Source of the DNA: CAWDMN01 sp963803155
GTDB lineage: Bacteria; Acidobacteriota; Terriglobia; Versatilivoradales; Versatilivoraceae
Direction of reading: 5' to 3'
DNA length: 64,000 bases
Assembly (NCBI GenBank): GCA_963803155.1
Contig: CAWDMN010000032.1
Location: 73,453-137,452 of the forward strand
Positions 1 to 8,636 of the stretch are shown in pieces. Each line of letters opens with the position of its first letter. Position 1 is the first letter of the stretch. Both the position numbers and the translations under genes were made by a program. The notes beneath the pieces are model-generated. The model was not told the DNA's origin and did no database searches. It was given only the letters and a program-made list of their open reading frames with translations.

Positions 1-7
1 GAGTTGA

Positions 8-1120
8 ATGCTGGTTCTGGGAATAGAATCTTCTTGTGACGAAACAGCTGCTGCCATACTGCGAGATGGACGCGAAATTCTTTCTAACGCGATTGCCTCA
101 CAAGTGGCGATCCATAAAAAATTTGGAGGAGTGGTTCCCGAACTAGCGTCGCGACATCACTTGGAGAATATTGTACCCATCGTTGCAGAGGCCTTTCTCG
201 ATGCTAATGTGAGCCCCCAAGATGTTTCTGGTATTGCGGTTACCCAGGGGCCAGGTTTGGTGGGATCTTTGTTAGTCGGCCTCAATTATGCCAAAGCCCT
301 TAGTTTTTCCTGGAGAATTCCACTGGTTCCCGTCCATCACATCGAAGGTCATATATACTCCGTCCTGCTTGAACTTTACCGTCTGGAAAAGCAGAATCAG
401 CTCCCGTTGACGGATTGGGACTCGCTTTTTCCAGCTGTTGCCCTTGTCGTTTCAGGAGGTCACACCGGCCTTTTTCTCATCCCAAACCTCCATATTAATT
501 CCACCCAGGATTCCCGCTTCCAATTGCTCGGGCGCACTCGAGATGATGCCGCGGGGGAAGCATTTGATAAAGTTGCCAAATTATTGTGTCTTGGCTATCC
601 GGGTGGGCCCGTGGTTGATCGATTGGCTCGGAAGGGAAATCCCCGCGCGATCGATTTCCCTCTCAGCCGCGTTACCGAGAACCGCTTGGATTTTAGTTTC
701 TCGGGTATAAAGACTGCGGTCCTGCGGTATGTAGAAAAAAATCTGGCGGTCGAAATTCGAGAAATTAAAGACCAGCGTCGCTCTCCAAATTTCGAGGAAA
801 ATCTCCCCCCACGGATATTGGATCTGCTGGCCAGCTTTCAGCATTGTGTCGTCCGCATGCTTTTTAACAATACATTAAAGGCAGTCCAATGGCATCAGCC
901 CAAGAGTGTATTCCTGGCGGGGGGGGTTGCCTGCAATCGTCAACTGAGGGCCCAATTTCTGGAAGGTTTTTCCGCCCGGGGACTTCCCGTTTTTTTTCCC
1001 TCTCCGATTCTCTCTACTGACAATGCCGCCATGATTGCCGCGGCGGGCCATCAAAAAATTCTCAGCGGGAGGTACGCCGACTTATCGCTGAACGCGGATA
1101 TTCATTTGAAGTTGATATGA
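8..1120 (+). CDS. tsaD: tRNA N6-adenosine threonylcarbamoyltransferase TsaD
   Basis: TsaD transfers the threonylcarbamoyl group from TC-AMP to A37 of ANN-decoding tRNAs, as the catalytic subunit of the cytoplasmic TsaB-TsaD-TsaE complex. The protein begins with the family signature GIESSCDETAAA (residues 5-16). It has the metal-binding HHIEGH at residues 110-115, the nucleotide-binding VSGGHTG near 148, and a C-terminal GGVACN and STDNAAMIA segment. At 370 residues it is slightly longer than the usual ~340, because of an insert around residues 250-265. The ATG lies only 7 bases from the window edge, so its ribosome-binding site is mostly not visible. It sits upstream of the rpsP-trmD cluster with 250 bases between them. 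Identification is secure. Confidence 0.96.
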   Translation: MLVLGIESSCDETAAAILRDGREILSNAIASQVAIHKKFGGVVPELASRHHLENIVPIVAEAFLDANVSPQDVSGIAVTQGPGLVGSLLVGLNYAKALSFSWRIPLVPVHHIEGHIYSVLLELYRLEKQNQLPLTDWDSLFPAVALVVSGGHTGLFLIPNLHINSTQDSRFQLLGRTRDDAAGEAFDKVAKLLCLGYPGGPVVDRLARKGNPRAIDFPLSRVTENRLDFSFSGIKTAVLRYVEKNLAVEIREIKDQRRSPNFEENLPPRILDLLASFQHCVVRMLFNNTLKAVQWHQPKSVFLAGGVACNRQLRAQFLEGFSARGLPVFFPSPILSTDNAAMIAAAGHQKILSGRYADLSLNADIHLKLI

Positions 1121-1370
1121 GAGGAACCGCATGATCCCTCGCCCTTCTTTTCCGGTCCCAAAGATGGAAAGAGCAGAGGGCGAATCCAATCCCGCGCTAT
1201 TGGCGTGGACAGGTTCAGCACAGTCCCTCTAATATTTTGGTTAAATATTTCGCGAGTTTTTGGTATATTTGTAAGGTTCGGGTTCTGTCGATGGAATCGA
1301 CAGTGTCGTTGCGCAAGATTATGGGATTTGAATCTTGATATAAAAATTCAGACAGGGGAGGGCAAGATTT

Positions 1371-1601
1371 TTGTTAACGATCAGATTAACTCGCATGGGG
1401 GCTAAGAAAAGGCCGGCGTATCGGATTGTCGTGATTGAAAAGGCTGCTGCCCGAGATGGCCGCTATTTGGAAGTCCTGGGGCATTATGATCCGAAGCCTG
1501 TTACGCCAGTGATTCAGATGGACAAAGACCGCTATCAATACTGGGTGGGCAAAGGCGCACAGCCCAGCGCTACCGTCCGAAGTTTCTTATCCAAAGTGTA
1601 A
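1371..1601 (+). CDS. rpsP: 30S ribosomal protein S16
   Basis: S16 is a small-subunit protein that binds 16S rRNA and aids 30S assembly. The 76-residue product matches the family along its length, with TIRLTRMGAKKRPAYRI at the N-terminus and the RDGRYLEVLGHYDP segment. The start is a TTG, preceded about 9 bases upstream by a GGGGAGGG ribosome-binding site. It is chosen because the S16 N-terminus normally begins only a few residues before IRLTRMG. The gene opens the conserved rpsP-khpA-rimM-trmD-rplS-rnhB cluster. The 250 bases upstream contain no convincing gene and probably hold the operon promoter. Confidence 0.95.
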   Translation: MLTIRLTRMGAKKRPAYRIVVIEKAAARDGRYLEVLGHYDPKPVTPVIQMDKDRYQYWVGKGAQPSATVRSFLSKV

Positions 1602-1694
1602 TTAGTTGGTCATGAATTCCTTTTCCCGAGAAGCCTGTTAAAATGGATCATAGTGGCTCACTTACTTCAACATGACACTCCTCAGGAGGCGACC

Positions 1695-1925
1695 ATGAAA
1701 GAACTCATTGAACAGATTGCCAAGGCGTTAGTGGACAATCCCGAACAGGTTTCCGTGAGACCCATCGAAGGCGAACAAACCACTGTGCTGGAGTTGCGAG
1801 TGGCCCCCAGCGATTTGGGAAAAGTCATCGGCAAACAAGGACGCACGGCCCGATCGATTCGCACCATTTTAGGCGCCGCGGGGATGAAATTGAAGAAAAG
1901 ATTTACCCTGGAAATTTTGGAATAA
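1695..1925 (+). CDS. khpA: KH-domain RNA-binding protein KhpA
   Basis: KhpA is a small cytoplasmic KH-domain RNA-binding protein, usually encoded between rpsP and rimM, as here. In Gram-positive bacteria it partners KhpB in RNA-linked control of growth. The 76-residue product shows the KH core with the GxxG loop as GKQG within KVIGKQGRTARSIRTIL. An upstream in-frame GTG at 1653 exists. The ATG at 1695 is preferred because a strong AGGAGG lies 6 bases before it and the family begins at MKELI. Confidence 0.93.
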   Translation: MKELIEQIAKALVDNPEQVSVRPIEGEQTTVLELRVAPSDLGKVIGKQGRTARSIRTILGAAGMKLKKRFTLEILE

Positions 1926-2025
1926 TTGGACGGACTTCCCCGGCATCGACATTTTAAGAACCACGACGGATGCTCAAATCCCGCTTAGATTTGCTGCTCC
2001 ACTGTGGTGCAGGGATAACGACGAG

Positions 2026-2544
2026 GTGGAAAAACCTAAGCTGGTAACCATCGCCGCGATTATTAAACCTCAAGGGAATCGGGGTGAGGTGGCGGCTAAT
2101 CTGTTGACGGATTTTCCGGAGCGATTTGGCCACCTGCAAAAAGTGCTTCTCAAAAAAGAGGGTGCTCCTGACCAGAATTTGGAACTCACCTCACACTGGT
2201 TTCATAAAGGTCGCGTCATCCTAAAGTTTTCCGAAGTTGGAGATATTTCAGCGGCTGAAAAATTGCGGGATTATGATCTCGTGGTGCCCCATGAGCAAGT
2301 GACCTCCCTGCCCGAAGGAAGTTATTATCATTTCGACTTAGTAGGCTGTGTGGTAAAGGACGAGGCAGGACTGGTTTATGGGATTGTTGAAGAAATATTG
2401 GCCAATGGGGCGCAACGGCTGTTGAAAGTGCGGCGAGAAAATGGCGAGTTGTTGATCCCCTTTGTTTCAGCTTTTTTTGTCCGGATTGATGTCGAACAAA
2501 AAGAAATGATTTGTCAATTGCCGGAAGGCTTGACGAGCCTCTGA
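2026..2544 (+). CDS. rimM: Ribosome maturation factor RimM
   Basis: RimM assists maturation of the 30S head domain by binding ribosomal protein S19. The 172-residue product has the two expected parts: an N-terminal RimM barrel (about residues 5-90, with IIKPQGNRGEV) and a C-terminal PRC-barrel (about 97-170, with YYHFDLVGCVV and LLIPFV). The chosen start is a GTG with a weak AGGG upstream; the family normally starts within a few residues of LVTIAAI. It follows khpA by 100 bases and precedes trmD by 41 bases, consistent with one transcript. Confidence 0.94.
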   Translation: MEKPKLVTIAAIIKPQGNRGEVAANLLTDFPERFGHLQKVLLKKEGAPDQNLELTSHWFHKGRVILKFSEVGDISAAEKLRDYDLVVPHEQVTSLPEGSYYHFDLVGCVVKDEAGLVYGIVEEILANGAQRLLKVRRENGELLIPFVSAFFVRIDVEQKEMICQLPEGLTSL

Positions 2545-2585
2545 TTTCGAGTGCCATTGGATCTCCTTCCCTGGTAATTATCCCC

Positions 2586-3347
2586 GTGTTGACCGTAGAT
2601 CTCATCACAATCTTTCCCGACTTTTTTGTAGGGCCAATCTCTCATGGCATTGTCAGACAGGCCCAGAAAAAGGGAATTTTTGCAATCGAGATGCACGACC
2701 TGAGAGAATTCACCACCGACAAACACCGGACGGTGGATGATCGCCCCTTTGGGGGTGGTGAAGGAATGGTTTTGAAGCCGGAGCCACTTTTTCGCGCGCT
2801 CCGCAAGATTTATCCGCAAGGACTGGTGGAAGGACAACGGGTAATCATGCTTACTCCTCAAGGAAGACCTTTGACGCAGGAAATGTCGGCGGATCTTTCC
2901 CGATGCCAGCGGCTCAGCCTGATTTGCGGACGCTATGAAGGAGTGGATGAGCGTGTTTGCCAGCACTGGGTGACCGATGAAGTTTCAATTGGGGATTATA
3001 TTTTAAGCGGTGGAGAGTTGGCGGCCTGTGTTCTGATGGAGTGTGTAGTGCGCCTGCTCCCGGGGGCTTTGAATAACCTCAGCAGCACGACCAATGAATC
3101 CTTCAGAGTTGTCCGAAACGGTCATAATCGTGACTACTCGTTGCTGGACTGCCCGCAATACACCCGGCCGGAAGAATTCGAGGGCATGAAGGTTCCTGAG
3201 GTGCTCATGTCGGGCCATCATCAGAAGGTCGATTCGTGGAGGCGCAAAAAATCAATGGAAAAAACTTTGAAAAATCGCCCCGACTTATTAAAATATGAAG
3301 GTTTATCTGACGAGGACCAGCGTTTGTTATCAGCGGACTTCGAATGA
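2586..3347 (+). CDS. trmD: tRNA (guanine-N1)-methyltransferase TrmD
   Basis: TrmD methylates G37 of tRNAs with SAM, preventing +1 frameshifting. It folds with a trefoil knot and works as a dimer. Family motifs are present: TVDLITIFPDFF at the N-terminus, RTVDDRPFGGGEGMV, the knot segment ICGRYEGVDERV, and SIGDYILSGGELAA. The open frame extends back into rimM, but the family starts just before the DLITIFP strand. I therefore take the GTG at 2586; a TTG at 2589 is the alternative. That gives 253 residues, a normal length. Confidence 0.94.
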   Translation: MLTVDLITIFPDFFVGPISHGIVRQAQKKGIFAIEMHDLREFTTDKHRTVDDRPFGGGEGMVLKPEPLFRALRKIYPQGLVEGQRVIMLTPQGRPLTQEMSADLSRCQRLSLICGRYEGVDERVCQHWVTDEVSIGDYILSGGELAACVLMECVVRLLPGALNNLSSTTNESFRVVRNGHNRDYSLLDCPQYTRPEEFEGMKVPEVLMSGHHQKVDSWRRKKSMEKTLKNRPDLLKYEGLSDEDQRLLSADFE

Positions 3348-3514
3348 CGGTTTAAATGAATGGGATGGTAGTGTCGGATTCCGTATTCTTCCACTATTTT
3401 CCTGAAACAATTTTCCAGGACGTGCAATTTCATTCGGCGTAGTGAAGTCGAGGGGGCACAACGATTTCGCAAGCCATAAAAATTGAGATCAATAATATAG
3501 GATTGAGGTGTTTT

Positions 3515-3862
3515 ATGAACACGGTCAAACTGTTTGAAGAAAAAGAGATGAAAAGCGGCATCCCGGAATTTCAGTCCGGTGATTCCATTCGAGTGCATGT
3601 GAAAATCAAGGAAGGGGACAAAGAACGAATCCAGGTCTTCGAGGGCCTCGTCATTGCGCGGAGAAATGCTGGAATCAGCTCTACGTTTACAGTTCGCAAG
3701 ACTTCTTTTGGCCAAGGGGTGGAGAGAATTTTTCCATTGCATTCCCCCATCATCGATAAGATTGAGCTGGTCCGTCATGGAAAAGTTCGCCGGGCCAAAT
3801 TGTATTACTTGCGAAACCTGCGTGGGAAAGCTGCCCGCATCAAGGAGATCAAGGCCAGTTAG
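3515..3862 (+). CDS. rplS: 50S ribosomal protein L19
   Basis: L19 sits at the 30S-50S interface. The 115-residue protein has the family core GDSIRVHVKIKEGDKERIQVF, the RRNAGISSTFTVRK segment and the C-terminal RRAKLYYLRNLRGKAARIKE. The ATG at 3515 follows a GAGGTG ribosome-binding site; an in-frame TTG at 3503 is less likely. It follows trmD by 167 bases and is closed by a strong rho-independent terminator, so rnhB probably has its own promoter. Confidence 0.96.
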   Translation: MNTVKLFEEKEMKSGIPEFQSGDSIRVHVKIKEGDKERIQVFEGLVIARRNAGISSTFTVRKTSFGQGVERIFPLHSPIIDKIELVRHGKVRRAKLYYLRNLRGKAARIKEIKAS

Positions 3863-3883
3863 CCAGTTGGTTTTCTTAGGCAC

Positions 3884-3930
3884 AAGAGGTTAGCAATTCC
3901 CAGGAAGGAAGAGCTAACCTCTTTTTTATT
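3884..3930 (+). terminator. Rho-independent terminator after rplS
   Basis: An 11-base perfect stem (AAGAGGTTAGC at 3884-3894 pairing with 3913-3923) with an 18-base loop is followed by a run of T at 3922-3927. It lies 22 bases after the rplS stop. Confidence 0.88.
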
Positions 3931-4044
3931 TATTGCCCAGGAAGGGAAGGGCATGCGGTAATTTGGAAATTGGGCGCAAGCTATTTCCTTTCCTCAAGGT
4001 ACTGGCCATGCTAAAGTTTGCGCGAGTAATTTCACTCATTTGCG

Positions 4045-4761
4045 ATGCCCCCTGAACCCATGATGCGAGCGGCTGAGATGCAGCGCTTGGAAATCAAAGG
4101 AACGGATCCCGCGCGGATTTCCAAATGCAATCAATGTGACGATCACTTCGAAAAAGAAGCGCTCCTGGCTGGTTATCCCAGAGTCGCTGGCTTGGATGAA
4201 GTTGGGCGGGGCTGTCTGTTTGGGCCAGTGGCCGCGGCTGCGGTCGTTTTGGATTTGAAGGCGATCCCTCGGGGAATTGACGATTCGAAAAAACTTAGCA
4301 TTAAACATAGGAGAAAATTAGCCGATGAGATTAAGCAGACGGCAAGCGACTATGCAATTGCCTTTGTGGATTCTATGGAAGTGGATAGAATCAATATTTT
4401 AGAAGCCACTCGCGAAGCAATGAAAAGGGCAGTTCAGGGATTGAAACAAAAGCCGTCTTTTCTGTTGTGCGATGGGATTGTGCTACCCGGGATCAACATT
4501 GCTCAGCTTGAAATCATCAAGGGTGACTCTCTCTCGGTTTCGATTGCGGCAGCTTCCATCCTCGCCAAAGTGGCCAGAGATGAATTATTGGATCGGCTTG
4601 CTTTGCTGTATCCAGGCTACGAGCTGGAAAGAAATAAAGGGTATGGAACTGCCATGCATTTACAGGCCCTGCGTCAGTTAGGTCCCACTCCTTTGCACCG
4701 GTTCACCTTCAAAGGAGTCCTGGAACGAAATTTGAATTTGCCATTTGTTGCTCTTGAATAA
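4045..4761 (+). CDS. rnhB: Ribonuclease HII
   Basis: RNase HII removes RNA from RNA-DNA hybrids and incises at single misincorporated ribonucleotides. The product has the family signature LDEVGRG (catalytic Asp and Glu at residues 51-52), DDSKKL, a central LLCDG with the third acidic residue, and SIAAASILAKVARDE with the fourth. It ends with the YGT and PTPLHR segments typical of bacterial RNase HII. At 238 residues it is a little longer than usual because of a ~40-residue N-terminal extension. An internal start is possible, but no better ribosome-binding site was seen. Confidence 0.94.
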   Translation: MPPEPMMRAAEMQRLEIKGTDPARISKCNQCDDHFEKEALLAGYPRVAGLDEVGRGCLFGPVAAAAVVLDLKAIPRGIDDSKKLSIKHRRKLADEIKQTASDYAIAFVDSMEVDRINILEATREAMKRAVQGLKQKPSFLLCDGIVLPGINIAQLEIIKGDSLSVSIAAASILAKVARDELLDRLALLYPGYELERNKGYGTAMHLQALRQLGPTPLHRFTFKGVLERNLNLPFVALE

Positions 4762-5020
4762 GATGAGATACTGATACCATCGAGCCGGCGGATGATGTAA
4801 TCCGAAATCTGTGACGACTTCAGGAAGGAATTTTTTTAATCTCATTTCCAAGAAGGGGAACAGCCGTCCAACGATTCTGATGTGGGAAATCACTCGAATG
4901 CGGCTGAACTTCCGGTAGAGACGGTGGTTGGAGAGAGTCTTGGACCCTCCGTCATCAACTGTGCCGGGACGTTGTTTAGAATAGATCAGACAAATTGACG
5001 CGTTTTAAAAGGATCAAAGG

Positions 5021-7558
5021 ATGGCGGTCAACAAGGCCAAAGTGCTGAAAGTTGCGGATAAGTACGTGGTGCAGGGAAAGATCAGCAGCGCTATCACGGA
5101 ATATCAGAAGCTGATCAAAGAAGATCCCACAGATTTGCCTTTGGTCAACACTTTGGGGGACCTTTATGTCCGTGTGGGAAACGTAGCTGAGGCAGTGAAA
5201 TGCTTTGCCCGCCTGGCCGAGAGCTACGATAATGGGGGGTTTATTGTCAGGGCGATCGCTATGTACAAGAAGGTTGTCAAAACCGATCCCACCCAAATTT
5301 CTCCTTTGGTCCGTCTGGCTGATTTGTATCTGCGACAGGGTCTTGTTAGTGAAGCCCGAAACCATTATTTGCAGGTCGTCGATAATTATTTGAAACGCGG
5401 TGCCTTTGAGGAAGCCGCAATAATCCTGAAAAAAATCATCGAAGCTGATCTTGATAATCCTGTTCTGGAAGAACGTTTGGCGGAAGTTTATCAACAGCTC
5501 AATCAGAGCACGGAAGCCGCGGCGTCATTTCATTCAGCTTCATTGAAGTTAATGCGGAAAGGGCAATTCGTCCAGGCTGAAGGGTGTTTAAAAAAAGCTC
5601 AAGCGGTGGATCCCAATAATATTGCCGTCTGCACCACTCATGCCGACGTGCTGAGTGAACTTGGGCGAGTCGATGAAGCCCTGGAAATCCTCCACAAGTT
5701 ACCCTTTGCCGATTTCAATAGTGAAGTCTTGGAGGAGGGATTCAAGATCTATTTGCGGGCGGGACGGCTCGCTGAAGCCGAAAAATCCGCCACGCACGCC
5801 ATTGAGGTGGATAATAGCCACTTCAAGCTGCGCTTAGCTTTGGCCCGTGCCTATACTGCTAATGGCGATTTTAATAACGCAGTCAATCAGATCAATAAAG
5901 TTTCCCGCATCGGCATCGAGAGAGGAGAGGGCCCGTTAATCGAAACTGAATTGAAGGCCATCTTGCGGCAGAGCCCTGAACATATTCCGGCGCTCATGGA
6001 ATTGGTCAAGTATTATAACAGCTCGAACGAGCCGCACAATGTGCCGACTTATCTGGAAAAAATCGGGACGATTTTTGTCCGGAATGAACAGCTGGAAGAA
6101 GCTGCTAAAATTTACCTGGAGTTGATTCATCTTGAGCCCAATGATCCATCTCATCGAGAAAGCTTGCTGAGTTTGAAGGAGCATGGCGTAGAGGTGGAAA
6201 TTCCGCCGCTTCCCTCCCCTGGGGCTGGCAGCTGGGATACGGGGCCGGGAAACCGTGTGGCAACGAGCCCCGCGGAGAATTTCATTACGGAAGGGGACCT
6301 CTTTGCCAGCTACGGGCAATTTCAACAGGCCATCGACCATTTCCGCAAAGCGTTGGAGGTCGATCCTCATCAACTTGAAGCTCACCACAAAATCCTCGAA
6401 ATCTGCGACCGGATGGGGGACTACCGGCTTGCCGCTGATACCTGCATGAACTTGTACAGCTTATATGCCAGCCAGGGCAAGACAGATGAGGCCGCAAGCT
6501 ATTTTGAGAGGGCTTCCCGGTATAATCCGGATATTCACCTTGCTCCTCCCGCTCAGGGAACGGAAACCCCCACGGACCGCGGCCCTTCTCCTTCCATTGA
6601 AGATCGGGCGCATCTCCAGGGATTGTTGGAAGAAGTGGATTTTTATCTGGATCAAAATTTCTTGGCGGAGGCCCGCCGTTGTTTGCGGCAATGCCAGGAG
6701 ATCGCCCCTGACGATATCGAAGTCAAGAAAAGGGCCGAACGGCTGGAATCCCTATCAAGCGGTGTGAATGCTGCCGTCGCGGCCCCTCCAACGCCGGAGC
6801 CCAGCCCAACTCCAAACTGGAATCCTAAGATGGCCATGGGGGGGGTGGAGACTACTTCTCCTGCTTCTCCCGACATGACTACTAGTGAAATCAGCCAACT
6901 GCCAGGATTGGAGGCTCATTCTTATTCACCACCTCCCCTTCCGTCCGCTCCGGCATCTACGACTCCCTCCGCCGCGGCCCCTGTGGTGGACGAAACTTCT
7001 TTTGCGGATTTGATGGGTGATCTGGAAAATGAATTGGCTGAGACCGTCACGCCGGAAGAAGTCGTTATTCCTCCCTCCTCCATACAGGATTCTTCCGTGG
7101 GGGAAATCAGCGGCCTACATGAGGTCTTTGCGGAATTCAAAGCGGAATTTGAGGAGGATGAGACCGAAGCAAACGACTTTGATACCCGTTATAATTTGGG
7201 GACCGCCTATAAAGAGATGGGGTTGATGGAAGAGGCTATTGGCGAATTTCAAAAAGCCTTGAAGGATAAAGCTCTGGAAGAGAGCAGTGAAAACTTTCTG
7301 CGCTGCTGCAACATGCTGGGACTTTGTTTCCTGGAGCAGGGAATTCCTCAAGTTGCCGCAAAGTGGTTTAGGAGAGGGATCTCCAGCCCGGGACATCCAG
7401 AAGAAGTCTATCTGGCTCTGCGTTACGATTTGGGCTGTGCCCAGGAGTTGTCTGGAGATTTGAAGGGGGCGATGGAGACTTTCCTTGACATTTACGGTAC
7501 CAACATTAATTATAGGGACGTGTCAGAAAAGATTGAGCGCTTGAAGCAGCAATCCTGA
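5021..7558 (+). CDS. Large tetratricopeptide-repeat protein
   Basis: This 845-residue cytoplasmic-looking protein has no signal peptide. It consists of many TPR units: a first array at about residues 10-290, another around 410-500 (YGQFQQAIDHFRKALEVDPHQLEAH), a pair near 530-575 and a C-terminal array from about 720 to 840. The repeats are split by Pro/Ser/Thr/Ala-rich linkers at about 395-415, 510-530 and 580-660. TPR arrays are protein-protein interaction scaffolds, and no catalytic domain is visible. The ATG follows an AAAGGATCAAAGG ribosome-binding region. Neighbours give no clear functional hint. The domain call is firm; the biological role is unknown. Confidence 0.85.
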   Translation: MAVNKAKVLKVADKYVVQGKISSAITEYQKLIKEDPTDLPLVNTLGDLYVRVGNVAEAVKCFARLAESYDNGGFIVRAIAMYKKVVKTDPTQISPLVRLADLYLRQGLVSEARNHYLQVVDNYLKRGAFEEAAIILKKIIEADLDNPVLEERLAEVYQQLNQSTEAAASFHSASLKLMRKGQFVQAEGCLKKAQAVDPNNIAVCTTHADVLSELGRVDEALEILHKLPFADFNSEVLEEGFKIYLRAGRLAEAEKSATHAIEVDNSHFKLRLALARAYTANGDFNNAVNQINKVSRIGIERGEGPLIETELKAILRQSPEHIPALMELVKYYNSSNEPHNVPTYLEKIGTIFVRNEQLEEAAKIYLELIHLEPNDPSHRESLLSLKEHGVEVEIPPLPSPGAGSWDTGPGNRVATSPAENFITEGDLFASYGQFQQAIDHFRKALEVDPHQLEAHHKILEICDRMGDYRLAADTCMNLYSLYASQGKTDEAASYFERASRYNPDIHLAPPAQGTETPTDRGPSPSIEDRAHLQGLLEEVDFYLDQNFLAEARRCLRQCQEIAPDDIEVKKRAERLESLSSGVNAAVAAPPTPEPSPTPNWNPKMAMGGVETTSPASPDMTTSEISQLPGLEAHSYSPPPLPSAPASTTPSAAAPVVDETSFADLMGDLENELAETVTPEEVVIPPSSIQDSSVGEISGLHEVFAEFKAEFEEDETEANDFDTRYNLGTAYKEMGLMEEAIGEFQKALKDKALEESSENFLRCCNMLGLCFLEQGIPQVAAKWFRRGISSPGHPEEVYLALRYDLGCAQELSGDLKGAMETFLDIYGTNINYRDVSEKIERLKQQS

Positions 7559-7647
7559 CCGAATTCAAATCTCGCCGCTCCTGTATCTGAGTGCATAATC
7601 GAACCACACCCTTGAAATTTAAGGTGGAGTGAAGCGCCCATTGGCCA

Positions 7648-7914
7648 ATGGTCAACAAAATATTGGTTTTGGTTTTCATTTTTTTCTGCTTTGAGCTGGG
7701 AATATTCCTAATTGTCTTTCCCTGGTCCCAATATTGGGACAACAACTTTTTCCTCTTTCATTTCGCTTTCCTCCGTCCTTTGATCTTGAATAATTATTTT
7801 CGTGGCGCGGTAACCGGTCTGGGTGTGGTGGACCTTGCTTTGGGCTTTTTGGAGGCCGTGAATTTCAGAGCCACCGTGGATATGTTGGATCAAAAAACCG
7901 AAAGTCATCTGTAA
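7648..7914 (+). CDS. Small two-helix membrane protein
   Basis: The 88-residue product has two hydrophobic stretches likely to span the membrane: residues about 4-24 (LVLVFIFFCFELGIFLIVF) and about 50-70 (YFRGAVTGLGVVDLALGFLE). Its N-terminus is short and its tail polar. It sits on the same strand between the TPR gene and thiE with small gaps, which supports it as a real gene. I do not recognise a family, and no function is assigned. Confidence 0.6.
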   Translation: MVNKILVLVFIFFCFELGIFLIVFPWSQYWDNNFFLFHFAFLRPLILNNYFRGAVTGLGVVDLALGFLEAVNFRATVDMLDQKTESHL

Positions 7915-7945
7915 GAATCTTCCTCATCGCGCTGTTCTTGTTCCC

Positions 7946-8542
7946 ATGTGTCGAACCCCCATATGGTATTGCATCACCGATCGCAAAAATTGCCCTGAGC
8001 CCCTGATGCGCCAAATGAAGAGGCTCTTAACCAGGGGGATTGATTATATTCAAATCCGGGAAAAAGATCTTTCCACTCGCGAATTATATGAACTCTCCGG
8101 CAGCATTGAGGCGATGGCGCGTCGCACCAAGACAAGGATTCTTGTAAAGGATCGCCTTGATGTGGCCTTGGCTGCAGGCCTTGATGGGATCCACCTCGGG
8201 GGAACCTCCGCTGAAATAGGAGTCGTCCGCTCGTTTTTGGCGGGAAGTCCGATGCAGATTGGTGTCTCCACGCATAGCGTGGAAGAGGTCAGCCGGGCGG
8301 CTCTAAACGGAGCTGATTATGTGACCTTTGGCCCGGTCTTTTCCACCCCCTCCAAGGCGGCTTTCGGTCCGCCCCAAGGGATTGAAAAATTGCGGGAAGC
8401 GGCAAAAGCTGTGCGGATTCCTGTGTTGGCATTGGGGGGGATCAATCGCGGGAATATGCAGATGTGCCTGGATGCAGGCGCGGCCGGCATTGCGGCAATC
8501 CGTTTGTTTCAAGATCCGGATTTTGTGTTTAAAATGGAATGA
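7946..8542 (+). CDS. thiE: Thiamine-phosphate synthase ThiE
   Basis: ThiE condenses HMP-PP with thiazole phosphate to give thiamine monophosphate. The 198-residue TIM barrel carries the family motifs in order: IQIREKDLS near residue 36 (pyrophosphate and Lys contact), LVKDRLDVA, DGIHLG, GVSTHS, ADYVTFGPVFSTPSK, and the phosphate-binding ALGGI and AGAAGIAAIR at the C-terminus. No other thiamine genes are adjacent, and no TPP riboswitch was recognised upstream. Distinguishing ThiE from the related TenI rests on FGPVF.TPSK and the KDR motif, which favour ThiE. Confidence 0.88.
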   Translation: MCRTPIWYCITDRKNCPEPLMRQMKRLLTRGIDYIQIREKDLSTRELYELSGSIEAMARRTKTRILVKDRLDVALAAGLDGIHLGGTSAEIGVVRSFLAGSPMQIGVSTHSVEEVSRAALNGADYVTFGPVFSTPSKAAFGPPQGIEKLREAAKAVRIPVLALGGINRGNMQMCLDAGAAGIAAIRLFQDPDFVFKME

Positions 8543-8636
8543 AGCCTAGGGCCAATCCGGATTTCTCATCGTGTGCCGGATCTGAATTGAACTCTTCCCG
8601 TGTGGTTGGGAAGAGCCCATCTACAGTAGGGTCGAT

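Noticed and set aside
1205..1405. Possible small gene upstream of and overlapping rpsP
   Set aside because: No domain, no ribosome-binding site, and it overlaps the well-supported TTG start of rpsP in another frame.
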